Positions 15,967-23,778 of a stretch of 44,924 nt of DNA are shown one piece after another. Position numbers and translations under genes: made by a program. Below the pieces are notes generated by a model that worked only from the letters and a program-made list of their open reading frames with translations, was not told the DNA's origin and did no database searches. This stretch comes from a virus: the IMG/VR virus record IMGVR_UViG_3300023178_002130, positions 1 to 44,924 of that record, one strand, 5' to 3'. Numbering within the stretch: the first letter of the stretch is position 1; every line of letters starts with the position of its first letter.

Positions 15967-16550
15967 CCATTTTTGAAAGAAATTTTGGCATTAAATGACA
16001 GGCTTATTCTAGTGTCATCTGTGTCATTTGGCCTTACACCGTGATATATCCAACTAGGAAATAGTATAAGTTTCCCTATTTCTGGGTGATAATATATGCA
16101 TTCATCTGGTGCAAAATAGTGTGAGCTTACTAGGCTTGTAAGAGGATTCATCAAATATAGAGAACCGTCTTGTTTGTTTGTTTGAAAGTAATACACGCCA
16201 CTTATATCAAAACCACCGTGATTATGTACAGTAGTGTGTTCACCTTTTTGAGTACTTGTAAGCCAAGAATTCTCTATCTTAACTGTATATTCTTCGTGTT
16301 TGAACGCGGCTAGATATTGTTTGATGTGTTGTACAAATAATTTTTTTGTAAAACGTAGTTTATACTTGTCTATGTAATTAGTTTTAAATGTTGGATCGCT
16401 TAGACTATGATTTGTCTCTCCCCAACCTTTGTGTTTTGAAAACTCAACGCTAGGCAAAGTATCGCTTATTTCTGTCTGCACCTTATTAAGATCTTCACCT
16501 TTGATGAAGTCATAATAAGCAGGTGTATAGAACCATGCTTCAACTGGCAT
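15963..16550 (-). CDS. 2OG-Fe(II) oxygenase (TIGR02466-like)
   Basis: 195 residues. TTVHNHGGFDISGVYYF carries the first metal ligands, and LILFPSWIYHGVRPN followed by DDTRISLSFN gives the distal His and the 2-oxoglutarate-binding Arg. Order and spacing fit the small 2OG oxygenase family common in marine phages. Substrate unknown. AAAGGA lies 11 bases before the ATG. Its stop overlaps the promoter of the HD hydrolase gene, and tRNA-Ala lies just upstream. Confidence 0.85.
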   Translation of the reverse strand: MPVEAWFYTPAYYDFIKGEDLNKVQTEISDTLPSVEFSKHKGWGETNHSLSDPTFKTNYIDKYKLRFTKKLFVQHIKQYLAAFKHEEYTVKIENSWLTSTQKGEHTTVHNHGGFDISGVYYFQTNKQDGSLYLMNPLTSLVSSHYFAPDECIYYHPEIGKLILFPSWIYHGVRPNDTDDTRISLSFNAKISFKNG

Positions 16551-16574
16551 ATTTACATAGTATCCTTTCTAGAA

Positions 16575-16650
16575 TGGTGGAGCCGACAGGGGTCGAACCT
16601 GCGACCTACTGGATGCAAACCAGTCGCTCTCCCAACTGAGCTACGGCCCC
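16575..16650 (-). tRNA. tRNA-Ala (TGC)
   Basis: 76 bases with encoded CCA (16575-16577). Seven-pair acceptor (one G-U), a TTTGCAT anticodon loop, GTTCGAC T-loop and a normal D arm. Confidence 0.97.
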
Positions 16651-16652
16651 TA

Positions 16653-16787
16653 TCATAGATATTTACCTACCAAAAAACCTAAAAGAAATATGAACCAATC
16701 AAATACAAAATGCATCAGAAACGAAATTGCAAAAATTTCTTTCCAGTGTACTTTACAGATATCTAACCATTCTGCTATCTTTTTCAT
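16653..16787 (-). CDS. Small membrane protein, 44 aa
   Basis: Begins MKKIAEWLDICKVHWKE and continues as one hydrophobic helix of about 25 residues (FAISFLMHFVFDWF then a Leu/Phe-rich end). AGGAAG lies before the ATG at 16787. It sits alone between tRNA-Thr and tRNA-Ala, with only two bases to the tRNA-Ala end. Clear amphipathic start and single span; function unknown. Confidence 0.7.
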   Translation of the reverse strand: MKKIAEWLDICKVHWKEIFAISFLMHFVFDWFIFLLGFLVGKYL

Positions 16788-16802
16788 ACTTCTTCCTATA
16801 AA

Positions 16803-16878
16803 TGGTGCCGGATGTCGGATTCGAACTGACGACCTACTGATTACAAATCAGTTGCTCTACCAACTGAGCTAATCCGGC
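16803..16878 (-). tRNA. tRNA-Thr (TGT)
   Basis: 76 bases with encoded CCA. GCCGGAT/ATCCGGC acceptor, TTTGTAA anticodon loop, GTTCGAA T-loop. Confidence 0.97.
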
Positions 16879-16883
16879 GTAAC

Positions 16884-17246
16884 TTACTCTACATTACTTA
16901 GTGGTGTATCTTCTTCCAAATCATCAAACTTGGTTTTGACAAAATCTGATGCAATCATTTTTACATCTTTTCCAGACGCTCTCATTTCCATTTCAGCCTC
17001 GAAGACTTTCTTTAAACTTCCGGGCCCTTCCCAAATATCGTTCATAACTTCGTTGATTTGATCTAACGACACTCTTCGAATTCTTGCTTGACCAAAATAA
17101 TGTTGCAAAAAACCAATTAAAGCTTCTGGAATTAATCTATGGTCTGAAAAAGCCCATGTACCATTAAAACCATTTACTGAATAAGGGTTGTCGATATCTT
17201 TGTTGTGAAACTTCATTCTATCTTCAACTGATCTTAATTCTAACAT
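16884..17246 (-). CDS. Hypothetical protein
   Basis: 120 residues, mixed alpha, charged, no membrane segment; central AFSDHRLIPEALIGFLQHYFGQ and an acidic tail. TAGGAG lies before the ATG at 17246. It has its own sigma-70-type promoter (17270-17297) and sits inside the tRNA cluster, so it and the two downstream tRNAs may share a transcript. Family not recognised. Confidence 0.7.
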   Translation of the reverse strand: MLELRSVEDRMKFHNKDIDNPYSVNGFNGTWAFSDHRLIPEALIGFLQHYFGQARIRRVSLDQINEVMNDIWEGPGSLKKVFEAEMEMRASGKDVKMIASDFVKTKFDDLEEDTPLSNVE

Positions 17247-17269
17247 ACATACTCCTAATTAAAAAACAC

Positions 17270-17297
17270 ATTATAACACATATTTTGTCAATGTCAA
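17270..17297 (-). promoter_or_regulatory. Sigma-70-type promoter
   Basis: Minus strand: GG then TTGACA (17292-17297), 16-base spacer, TATAAT (17270-17275). A second TTGACA overlaps the spacer (17286-17291) but is too close to use. Confidence 0.8.
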
Positions 17298-17302
17298 CCA
17301 TT

Positions 17303-17376
17303 TGGAGCGGGATACGGGAATCGAACCCGTCTCGTCAGCTTGGAAGGCTGTCATAATACCACTATACCAATCCCGC
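17303..17376 (-). tRNA. tRNA-Gly (TCC)
   Basis: 74 bases with encoded CCA. GCGGGAT/ATCCCGC acceptor, CTTCCAA anticodon loop. Confidence 0.97.
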
Positions 17377-17380
17377 AATC

Positions 17381-17470
17381 TGGCGGAGAGTGAGGGATTC
17401 GAACCCTCGATACAGTTGCCCGTATAACACCTTAGCAGGGTGCCGCTTTCGACCACTCAGCCAACTCTCC
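17381..17470 (-). tRNA. tRNA-Ser (GCT)
   Basis: 90 bases with encoded CCA and a long variable arm as expected for Ser. GGAGAGT/ACTCTCC acceptor, CTGCTAA anticodon loop. Confidence 0.96.
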
Positions 17471-17473
17471 TAA

Positions 17474-17535
17474 AGTATACACTCCCAGTTTATCAGTCTG
17501 TTGCAAGTTGCTATACTTCCTGCAGAGTGTATACT
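17474..17535 (-). repeat. 11-base perfect inverted repeat in the Ser/Glu tRNA spacer
   Basis: AGTATACACTC (17474-17484) pairs perfectly with GAGTGTATACT (17525-17535), with 40 bases between them. In the precursor RNA this could fold into a long-looped hairpin spanning almost the whole spacer between the two tRNAs. There is no U-run, so it does not look like a terminator. Processing signal or small RNA are the options. Confidence 0.5.
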
Positions 17536-17539
17536 ATCT

Positions 17540-17614
17540 TGGTAGCCCGTAGGAGAATCGAACTCCTGTTGCATGGATGAAAACCATGTGTCCTAACCAC
17601 TAGACGAACGGGCC
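17540..17614 (-). tRNA. tRNA-Glu (TTC)
   Basis: 75 bases with encoded CCA. GGCCCGT acceptor, TTTTCAT anticodon loop, GTTCGAT T-loop. Confidence 0.96.
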
Positions 17615-17624
17615 ATAATTTTTT

Positions 17625-17698
17625 TGGCAGGCGAACAAGGAATCGAACCTCAGTTTACAGTTTTGGAGACTGTCGTGTTACCACTACACCATTCACCC
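17625..17698 (-). tRNA. tRNA-Trp (CCA)
   Basis: 74 bases with encoded CCA. ACAGT-CTCCAAA-ACTGT anticodon arm; acceptor GGGTGAA/TTCGCCT with one G-U pair at the end. First tRNA after the promoter at 17709-17737. Confidence 0.93.
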
Positions 17699-17708
17699 AG
17701 CGTATATT

Positions 17709-17737
17709 ACTATACAGTCAAGATTCTGTCTTGTCAA
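17709..17737 (-). promoter_or_regulatory. Sigma-70-type promoter of the tRNA cluster
   Basis: Minus strand: GG then TTGACA (17732-17737), 17-base spacer, TATAGT (17709-17714). It lies inside the 3' end of the gene at 17718 and points at tRNA-Trp, Glu, Ser and Gly. Confidence 0.8.
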
Positions 17738-18032
17738 CCTCGACTTTTGTTACACGATCATATTTAAAACTACGCCAACCCTTTGCATTGATATCCCAAA
17801 CAGTTACGTTACCAGCTGGTGGTTTTTTATCTGTTTTGGGCTTATGCTCTTCAGGGATAATGTCAAACGACTTAGTGCATGTCATTACACGCTCTGCGCC
17901 GTCTAACTTGTTGAAAGTTACAACTAGGACAGTTTCTTTCAACATGGTATTTAGTTCTTCTTCTGTAGGGATTCCTTTCTTATCAGCAACAAACTCTTTT
18001 AGTTTGTCAACATGCCAGATTGCACTACTCAT
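17718..18032 (-). CDS. DUF2693-like (SH3-fold) phage protein
   Basis: 104 residues, start at 18032 (MSSAIWHVDKL), which overlaps the upstream stop (ATGA). The core VVTFNKLDGAERVMTC, then IIPEEHKP, then VTVWDINAKGWRSF matches the pattern I know for DUF2693, small SH3-like proteins of T4-like and marine phages. Function unknown. The last 20 bases carry the -35 box of the tRNA promoter, so coding and promoter overlap. Confidence 0.75.
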   Translation of the reverse strand: MSSAIWHVDKLKEFVADKKGIPTEEELNTMLKETVLVVTFNKLDGAERVMTCTKSFDIIPEEHKPKTDKKPPAGNVTVWDINAKGWRSFKYDRVTKVEVDKTES

Positions 18033-18217
18033 AGTTCTTCTACTATTCCTAGAAGTTCTGCAACTAAAAACAATCCTGGCAACCACATAATATTTGCGCC
18101 AAGCAATACAGCCACACACCCTGCAATTCTTAAGCCACTTTTTACTAAACTAATATAAAAATGCTTAAGGCCAGGATCTTTAGACGCTGGAATAATGACT
18201 TTTTCAGGAATAGGCAT
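18029..18217 (-). CDS. Small membrane protein
   Basis: 62 residues. Hydrophobic segments about residues 23-40 and 44-58 (GLRIAGCVAVLLGANIMW, GLFLVAELLGIV). Starts by TAATG overlap with clpP and ends by ATGA overlap with the DUF2693-like gene, so it is translated as part of the clpP operon. Function unknown. Confidence 0.7.
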   Translation of the reverse strand: MPIPEKVIIPASKDPGLKHFYISLVKSGLRIAGCVAVLLGANIMWLPGLFLVAELLGIVEEL

Positions 18218-18804
18218 TAGCGTTTCTCTACAATTTGATCTACTAAGCCATAATCAAGAGCTTCTTGGGCAGACATAAATGTATCTCTGTCCATGTCTCT
18301 TTCAAATTCTTCGTAGGTCTTACCTTTTGAATTATGCTTTACATATAATTCAGTTAAGGTTTCTTTCATCTTTGTGATTTCCTTATACTGAATTTCAATG
18401 TCACTTGCCATGCCTTGTGTTCCGCCACTAGGTTGATGGATCATGTGTCGTGCATAAGGTAACATTTTACGTTTGCCTGGTTCACCTGCCTGTGCAAGGA
18501 AACTACCCATACTACATGCTTGTCCTAACACAATAGTATGTACAGGCGATTTAATAAATTGCATAGTGTCATAAATGCTCATGCCACTAGTAATAACGCC
18601 TCCTGGGCTATTAATGTAAAAGTTAATAGGCTTGTCTGGATTTTCACTTTCCAAGAACAACATTTGTGCTACAATTAGATTAGCACTATTATCTTCAACA
18701 GGACCATTCAGCATAACTATGCGGTCTTTAAGAAGTCTACTGTAAATATCGTATGAACGTTCGCCTCTTGACTCTTGCTCAACAACCATAGGAATTAGCG
18801 GCAT
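18217..18804 (-). CDS. clpP: ClpP serine protease subunit
   Basis: 195 residues, full length for processed ClpP. Catalytic triad visible: Ser98 in ACSMGSF, His123 in [10 protein letters not shown] and Asp172 in ERDMDRDTF; the [17 protein letters not shown] and [12 protein letters not shown] segments are typical. ClpP forms a 14-mer barrel that needs a Clp ATPase; none is in this window, though a ClpS adaptor is encoded at 42386-42697. Start overlaps the upstream stop. Probably remodels host proteolysis or matures virion proteins. Confidence 0.97.
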   Translation of the reverse strand: MPLIPMVVEQESRGERSYDIYSRLLKDRIVMLNGPVEDNSANLIVAQMLFLESENPDKPINFYINSPGGVITSGMSIYDTMQFIKSPVHTIVLGQACSMGSFLAQAGEPGKRKMLPYARHMIHQPSGGTQGMASDIEIQYKEITKMKETLTELYVKHNSKGKTYEEFERDMDRDTFMSAQEALDYGLVDQIVEKR

Positions 18805-19013
18805 TATTTTACCTCCACTTTAGTTAACGGACGGACACTAGAAGTATCATTATAGTCGCCACTAGGATTATACTCGCGTCTTGTAACATATTCCGTAAGC
18901 ATTCCATCTGGCTTAACACGAACAGTTTTAATTTCTCTATACAGAACACCTTCTGTATCTTCTACAAGTGCCGCACTAAATGGTCCTTCCATGATCTCTA
19001 CTTTCTGTTTCAT
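18804..19013 (-). CDS. Hypothetical small protein
   Basis: 69 residues with alternating beta-type sequence ([20 protein letters not shown]) and no membrane segment. Coupled by single-base TAATG overlaps to clpP and to the gene upstream. Not recognised. Confidence 0.65.
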   Translation of the reverse strand: MKQKVEIMEGPFSAALVEDTEGVLYREIKTVRVKPDGMLTEYVTRREYNPSGDYNDTSSVRPLTKVEVK

Positions 19014-19237
19014 TAAAATCTCCCTTTAATTACACGCTCGTTTGGTCCTTTAGAAGTAAACTCCATGCCGTGAGCATTACCTATATAAATTTTACCATTC
19101 CAGCGCATGTGAATTTTGTTAGTTGCAATGAATGCATCAAAAGATTCATTTGCTCTAACGTTGTCAACTTCTACTTCAACTGATTGCTCGTTGCGAGTAT
19201 TAGTTAAAATTGCCTTATTGTCATATATTGTTTTCAT
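19013..19237 (-). CDS. Hypothetical small protein
   Basis: 74 residues, beta-rich, with AFIATNKIHMRWNGKIYIG in the middle and a basic C-terminus. Coupled to both neighbours. Not recognised. Confidence 0.65.
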   Translation of the reverse strand: MKTIYDNKAILTNTRNEQSVEVEVDNVRANESFDAFIATNKIHMRWNGKIYIGNAHGMEFTSKGPNERVIKGRF

Positions 19238-19476
19238 GTCTTTCCTAATAATTTAAGATTTAATACAAAGTTTTCTACTAGTAGTTTAACAATAATTGCG
19301 CCATCTGTCAAGTGATTTCTTTCCATTTCTAGCACATGAGTTGCCATCATAATGTAGGCCTGTTCTTCTGTAATCGCAAGTTCGCCCCAATCAATTGGAT
19401 CTACAGTTTCACACTCCTTAGCAAGGATTACTAGATTACGAACCGCTTCATCGTCTACTTCAAACATATCTGTCAT
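19234..19476 (-). CDS. Hypothetical small acidic helical protein
   Basis: 80 residues, acidic N-terminus, helical C-terminus (IIVKLLVENFVLNLKLLGK) that is amphipathic rather than clearly membrane-spanning. Overlaps both neighbours by four bases. Not recognised. Confidence 0.65.
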   Translation of the reverse strand: MTDMFEVDDEAVRNLVILAKECETVDPIDWGELAITEEQAYIMMATHVLEMERNHLTDGAIIVKLLVENFVLNLKLLGKT

Positions 19477-19883
19477 ACTGTTAAACTCGCTACTAAATTC
19501 ATTGCAACCGCTGTGCCACTTATACTTGATCCGATCATAATTGCCCTATCTCCCCAAGCCATGCCAACAAACACCCATCCCATTGAACTAAGGATATAAG
19601 ACACTTGTCCAATTTGTGTGAATCCTGCACTGATACTAAACACTCCAAATACCGCTAATACCATCGCACACCACTTTACATACCAGTCTATAGTTCCTGT
19701 TGGCGTAGTAGGTGTAAGATCTTCTACTTCTGTTTGAAGCTCTGCAAGTTCTGCTTTTAGACGTTTGCGTTCTTTAGACAGTTCCATCGCAAGATTACGA
19801 GCTCTTGTCTGAGAGGACATCTCTTTGTATTCTTCTTGCGTTGTTGTGTCTTTTAATTCCATTTCAATCCCAGAGGTTTTCAT
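19473..19883 (-). CDS. Coiled-coil plus three-span membrane protein
   Basis: 136 residues from 19883; an alternative ATG at 19862, one base after the upstream stop, would shorten it by seven residues. A charged helix (about 28-55, ELSKERKRLKAELAELQTEVEDL), then three hydrophobic segments (about 68-86, 90-107, 112-134). Topology could fit a membrane-anchored scaffold; family not recognised. Confidence 0.65.
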   Translation of the reverse strand: MKTSGIEMELKDTTTQEEYKEMSSQTRARNLAMELSKERKRLKAELAELQTEVEDLTPTTPTGTIDWYVKWCAMVLAVFGVFSISAGFTQIGQVSYILSSMGWVFVGMAWGDRAIMIGSSISGTAVAMNLVASLTV

Positions 19884-20580
19884 AATATTTTCCAAATAGT
19901 CGGAATCCATTACTTATTCTTTCTTGATATTTCTTTCTACCTTCCCAATTATACACCTTGGTGTGATTAGGTCCTTCTACCATTTGGCTGTTGCCATCTT
20001 CCAGCTTCTTCCACTGTAGGTCGCTTTCACCAGTTTCAAACTGATCTTCCCAGTCGTCATTGACCTTGCTGTCAAACGCAAAGATCATTTCGTCTAGCAC
20101 CCAGTCCCAACGTTCAAAGTGTGTGCTGTCAGTAGTACCGTTGTCACGTTCTTTCTTAGTCAGTTTCTTAGGTTTTAGTTCTGGTGGACAATCCTTAGGA
20201 TCAACTAAAGGAGCACCGTGCTTGGTTTCTTTTAGTTGCTTGAGCATAGGAAGTACGATAAGAGCAAGAGTATGATCCATGCTCCAAGTATCCCAGCGAT
20301 CAATGTGTACTTTAACAGTACGCTTCTGCTTACTGTGGATCCACGATAGGAACTTATAGAGCCACGTCTTAGGACGGTCTTCCCACATGTCGTAAACTTC
20401 GCCTACTTCAGGTTCAGGCAGCACTTTACCGTGAGCAAGCCATTCGCCAAACTTGTGTACACGATCTGCTGTATGCGGAAAGCCGTATTCGTCTTTTTCT
20501 TTTGGTACCCAAAACATTAGCGTTTGAGCGAGCTGATATGGTCCGTACCAAGATTCATAAGGTCCAATCTTAATTTTCAT
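19864..20580 (-). CDS. Conserved marine T4-like phage protein, unknown function
   Basis: 238 residues, start at 20580 (MKIKIGPYESWYGPYQ). Trp-rich with a central HIDRWDTWSMDHTLALIVLP, followed by MLKQLKETKHG and FERWDWVLDEMIFAF, and a C-terminal EGRKKYQERISNGFRLFGK. I recognise this as a protein found across T4-like cyanophages and relatives, but no function is known to me. The extra eight residues upstream would only extend into the preceding gene. Confidence 0.8.
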   Translation of the reverse strand: MKIKIGPYESWYGPYQLAQTLMFWVPKEKDEYGFPHTADRVHKFGEWLAHGKVLPEPEVGEVYDMWEDRPKTWLYKFLSWIHSKQKRTVKVHIDRWDTWSMDHTLALIVLPMLKQLKETKHGAPLVDPKDCPPELKPKKLTKKERDNGTTDSTHFERWDWVLDEMIFAFDSKVNDDWEDQFETGESDLQWKKLEDGNSQMVEGPNHTKVYNWEGRKKYQERISNGFRLFGKYYENLWD

Positions 20581-20776
20581 AACTCCATTCCTTAATGGCT
20601 TCAAAACTCTCCGCAGGATCCATCATGTCAAACTTGCGGGGATAGTGCTTCAACAGGCTACTTGCCTGTTTACGAACTTCACTTGGTACTCGCGGATACT
20701 TCTTAGGATCTCTCAAGTCCATTAAGAATCGTTCTACATTTAATACCGCATTTGTTCTTTCAATTGGTAATGTCAT
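20570..20776 (-). CDS. BPSL0761-family small protein
   Basis: 68 residues. RTNAVLNVERFLMDLRDP followed by PRVPSEVRKQASSLLKHYP matches the BPSL0761 family of small proteobacterial proteins of unknown function. Its occurrence here supports a proteobacterial host or past gene exchange. Overlaps both neighbours by a few bases. Confidence 0.8.
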   Translation of the reverse strand: MTLPIERTNAVLNVERFLMDLRDPKKYPRVPSEVRKQASSLLKHYPRKFDMMDPAESFEAIKEWSYEN

Positions 20777-21153
20777 GCTAAGTCCGTTATCAGTTTATAG
20801 TTATCCCACACTTTTTGCTGTGCAGGATTCATTTCTTCTGGCGGTACAAAACACTCTAACCAGTGGTAAGGCAGTCTACGTGGATGAGCTCCAAACTGAC
20901 GAGGTTGATGTAACTTGCCTGCATCATATAAACTTATTAGCAAGTCATGCATAGCCTTTTGTCTGTCTTCTAATCCTGCCCATTCAGGATGACTTAGGCC
21001 GCCATACAAGTAACCTTCCCAGATTGCTTTCCAGTGATTATCATTACGTGGGTCTATATCTGTTCGTGATACAATTACTAGCACATCGTGGAAGTCAACA
21101 CGTTCTTCTAGAATATCACGCACACAGCGTGACAAACTCAATCCAATTTTCAT
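20773..21153 (-). CDS. Conserved phage/bacterial hypothetical protein
   Basis: 126 residues, start at 21153 with GAGGAG eight bases upstream. MKIGLSLSRCVRDILE, VLVIVSRTDIDPRND and KLHQPRQFGAHPRR are hallmarks of a small protein widespread in phages and prophages. No function known to me; the LHQPR and HPRR segments suggest a conserved binding site. Confidence 0.8.
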   Translation of the reverse strand: MKIGLSLSRCVRDILEERVDFHDVLVIVSRTDIDPRNDNHWKAIWEGYLYGGLSHPEWAGLEDRQKAMHDLLISLYDAGKLHQPRQFGAHPRRLPYHWLECFVPPEEMNPAQQKVWDNYKLITDLA

Positions 21154-21356
21154 ACATTCCACTCCTCTTTTTCTTCTAAAGCAAATTGACAACCGTGAAT
21201 ATAATCTCTATCTTCTTCTGATAGAACAGACCAAAACTTACTTACGCTTTCAATTTGCATAGCAACTAATATTGGTTTTTCTAGATGCATATTGCTCTCC
21301 ATCATGGCTTGCAACTCGTCCATTCTCTGATCTATTTTAATACGTAGTTTGCTCAA
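21150..21356 (-). CDS. Hypothetical small protein
   Basis: 68 residues, helical and charged, ending in an acidic tail (EEKEEW). ATGA overlaps at both ends couple it to its neighbours. Not recognised. Confidence 0.65.
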   Translation of the reverse strand: MSKLRIKIDQRMDELQAMMESNMHLEKPILVAMQIESVSKFWSVLSEEDRDYIHGCQFALEEKEEWNV

Positions 21357-21559
21357 TGTATAGTTACCTCATCTTCTTCATCATTAGGGTCTATACCAAA
21401 TACATGTATACACAAATCTACAATAGTGTCTGGAATAGGTTCGTCCTCTTTACCTTTAGGCATCCACAATCCTTTTAACTCACCTGATTGGCCATCAATA
21501 ATAAGACCATAGTCATCTTCGGTTAGTGAATCTTCAAATTTTACGTAGTCGTCACTCAT
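21353..21559 (-). CDS. Hypothetical acidic small protein
   Basis: 68 residues, strongly acidic (DPNDEEDEV near the end), with a short GLWMPKGKEDEPIPDTIVDL segment. Possibly a DNA mimic by charge, but that is speculation. Overlaps both neighbours. Confidence 0.65.
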   Translation of the reverse strand: MSDDYVKFEDSLTEDDYGLIIDGQSGELKGLWMPKGKEDEPIPDTIVDLCIHVFGIDPNDEEDEVTIH

Positions 21560-21998
21560 ATTGATGGTCCTTGTAATCTATTAAATCTTCCAATGTTTTA
21601 ATATAGAACTTTCCGTTCTTAATTTGCATAGTAGTAGTGCCACCATTACTTCTAATATATTGTCGTCCGCCGTCAATCATCTTGCCTTCTACTACTTTAT
21701 AATCGTGATGTGATTGACTGTAATAGTACTTACCGTCTACTTCGATCATGCCGAACTCAAGTGATTCTACAATGTCTGCATCGGTAATCATAAGATGACC
21801 TCTAACGTGGTCGTGATACAAGCCAAAATAACGGTTACCAAACTCAGGGTGTGGCGTTGCTCTATAGTACACATCAACAGGCACATCACTAGCATTAAGA
21901 TCTGTAGTGCAAACATATGTCACAGGTACTCCGTCTTTTTTACTATAATGTTCTGTAACAAGTGCTACATCAAAATTAGGATTATGTTCAATGTTCAT
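21552..21998 (-). CDS. Hypothetical protein
   Basis: 148 residues, beta-rich with many His/Tyr (FGLYHDHVRGHLMITDADIVES; YYYSQSHHDYKVV). No clear catalytic motif; the histidines could bind metal. Starts within the tilS-like gene's 3' end (11-base overlap). Not recognised. Confidence 0.65.
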   Translation of the reverse strand: MNIEHNPNFDVALVTEHYSKKDGVPVTYVCTTDLNASDVPVDVYYRATPHPEFGNRYFGLYHDHVRGHLMITDADIVESLEFGMIEVDGKYYYSQSHHDYKVVEGKMIDGGRQYIRSNGGTTTMQIKNGKFYIKTLEDLIDYKDHQYE

Positions 21999-22590
21999 CT
22001 GCTTTTACCTTCTTAGCAATAACTTTATGAATACCGGGATTTACTCGTAAAATATTAGGCATCATTTCATGTCTAATATAGTTACGTGTGAATTTCGTAT
22101 CTTTATTCGACTTGTCTTCGATATAAGGCACTGATTTTAAATCTGCCCAAAGTTCTAAGTCACGTTTGCGGGTAAGGCGAAAAGGACGAATAACATTACG
22201 ATTGTTATACGGAATAATTTTACCTTGTCCATGCATGCTACTCCATACCCAAGTTTCTACACAATCATCTAAGTGATGTGCTGTCACAATTGGAGAATTA
22301 AAACTATGAAAATATTCATACCGTTTAATTCTCCAATACTCTTCCCAACTTTCTCCAGACGCTTTATTGTACTGTTTAGGGATACTACCATACACGAACC
22401 CAACATCGTATGCTACGGCCTGTTCTGATACAAATTCTAATGCTTCTTTGCTTGTTTCAGTTCCGTGATCAAAAAAACAAAGTGTTAGATTATGATTTCT
22501 ATGCAAGAAATCAAATACCGCCATACTGTCTACACCGCCAGAGCAGGCAACAAAAATATCTCTAGGTAGTTTATTTTGAAGTTTGATCAT
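21988..22590 (-). CDS. TilS-like PP-loop ATPase (N-terminal domain only)
   Basis: 200 residues. The PP-loop CSGGVDSMAVFDFL, then FFDHG, TAHHLDDCVETWVW, VIRPF and EDKSN followed by RNYIRH match tRNA(Ile)-lysidine synthetase TilS. Bacterial TilS is 320-450 residues; here only the catalytic N-terminal domain is present. TilS turns the CAU anticodon of tRNA-Ile2 into lysidine. No tRNA-Ile(CAT) is in this window, so the target would be a host tRNA or one elsewhere in the genome. Overlaps neighbours by 11-20 bases. Confidence 0.88.
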   Translation of the reverse strand: MIKLQNKLPRDIFVACSGGVDSMAVFDFLHRNHNLTLCFFDHGTETSKEALEFVSEQAVAYDVGFVYGSIPKQYNKASGESWEEYWRIKRYEYFHSFNSPIVTAHHLDDCVETWVWSSMHGQGKIIPYNNRNVIRPFRLTRKRDLELWADLKSVPYIEDKSNKDTKFTRNYIRHEMMPNILRVNPGIHKVIAKKVKADEH

Positions 22591-22789
22591 CGCACCACTC
22601 TGTCCAAGGAATAATCTCCATGTTATCGCCGTGGCCTTCAGTCTTCAGCATTTTTTGCTCGATCAAACTGTCGATGATCTTGTCAGTTACATTATAAACC
22701 GCATGTTTATATCCAAAATAAAACCCAAGCAGAGTGCCTACAATATATGCAAGTAATAACCAACTAGTGCTTTCACTAAAAAACTCCAT
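22571..22789 (-). CDS. Small single-span membrane protein
   Basis: 72 residues. One span at about residues 10-27 (LLLAYIVGTLLGFYFGY), then a charged helix and a Trp/Asp-rich tail. Shares a base with the stop of the next upstream gene and overlaps the tilS-like gene by 20 bases. Function unknown. Confidence 0.7.
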   Translation of the reverse strand: MEFFSESTSWLLLAYIVGTLLGFYFGYKHAVYNVTDKIIDSLIEQKMLKTEGHGDNMEIIPWTEWCDDQTSK

Positions 22790-22935
22790 TATACATTTTC
22801 CTTGTCAATAGGGTTACCATAATAATCGTGTGTACCAGCTCTATACGCCTGCTTCCTTTCATCAAGGATTTGAGACGATACCCAACATATCCATCCACCA
22901 ACAATGCATAATATAATTCCAAATAAAGTTTCCAT
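22789..22935 (-). CDS. Small single-span membrane protein, 48 aa
   Basis: Begins METLFGIILCIVGGWICWV, a single N-terminal membrane span, followed by a hydrophilic tail (QILDERKQAYRAGTHDYYG). Its stop TAA overlaps the ATG of the next gene (TAATG). Two bases separate it from the upstream stop. Likely translated in series with the other small membrane gene; function unknown. Confidence 0.7.
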   Translation of the reverse strand: METLFGIILCIVGGWICWVSSQILDERKQAYRAGTHDYYGNPIDKENV

Positions 22936-22937
22936 AG

Positions 22938-23744
22938 TTATACCTTATAAAGTTTTACATAATTAAGTCTAGTCTCATCGGCACTAAACAAACGGTTTTT
23001 TGTATGATCTTTTACTTTTGCTTTAATCCTTTTCATGGACCCAACTTCGTGATCAAACTTGTTCATAAACGAAACTAGGTTACCGTCAATTACACCAGTA
23101 TAGTTAAAACTTTCCCACCTTGCACTGTAGCGTTTATCTAAAAACTTTATAACGCCTTCAACAGCAGCACCTATAGGAGAAATGTGTTTGCTATCACGGT
23201 ACTCTATACGAATCTCTTTCTTTAGTCCACTTTCGTGTTGATCACGTTTGATAAATTCTGGAGCAAATGCAATTCGACCCATACCTTTAAGAGGTACTTC
23301 TTCTTTGCTAAGTTCCTCAATCATGTCACGTTTAAAATCATCAAGGTCAGCTAAACCAAGCATTACATATCGTTTCATCCACTTACGTGCTTCTTCTACC
23401 TTGACATAGTCTTCTTCAGTAGGCTCAAATGTAGGGAAGTCAGTTGGAACCCAGTCAACACCGTTCTTTTTATCATAGTAATAACGCACAAGATCTTTGT
23501 TAGGAAATTGTGTTGGCGCTTCATCAAACCGACGAATATCTTTGATGTAAGTTTCCTTGTTAATACGATAAGCCGCATATGCAACAGCAAGTGCATCTGT
23601 AAGTTTTACAGTTTTAAGCGGAAGCGGTTTACGACTAATAGGACGATCGTCTTCGTCTTGCAATTCATACGCTAGTTCCATACGCTTAAATTCAGCTTTG
23701 CTCATTGCACCCCAATCAAGAGTGTTTGGATCTGGTAATGACAT
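22938..23744 (-). CDS. Hypothetical phage protein, first gene of the clpP-region operon
   Basis: 268 residues with start at 23744: GAGG seven bases upstream favours MSLPDPN over a GTG/ATG five codons earlier. Mixed alpha/beta with an acidic PTFEPTEEDYVKVEEARKW middle and a basic C-terminus (MKRIKAKVKDHTKNR). It follows a perfect sigma-70-type promoter, and its leader copies that of the HD hydrolase gene. Heads about 15 tightly coupled genes down to the tRNA cluster. Not recognised. Confidence 0.75.
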   Translation of the reverse strand: MSLPDPNTLDWGAMSKAEFKRMELAYELQDEDDRPISRKPLPLKTVKLTDALAVAYAAYRINKETYIKDIRRFDEAPTQFPNKDLVRYYYDKKNGVDWVPTDFPTFEPTEEDYVKVEEARKWMKRYVMLGLADLDDFKRDMIEELSKEEVPLKGMGRIAFAPEFIKRDQHESGLKKEIRIEYRDSKHISPIGAAVEGVIKFLDKRYSARWESFNYTGVIDGNLVSFMNKFDHEVGSMKRIKAKVKDHTKNRLFSADETRLNYVKLYKV

Positions 23745-23778
23745 TTTTGTGCCTCTCATTTGCCTAATTTATGTATAT

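Noticed and set aside
16690-16872. Plus-strand frame of 60 codons.
   Set aside because: It runs into tRNA-Thr on the opposite strand and is antisense to a better-supported 44-aa membrane protein.
17271-17456. 61-residue minus-strand frame across tRNA-Gly and tRNA-Ser.
   Set aside because: It translates through tRNA genes.
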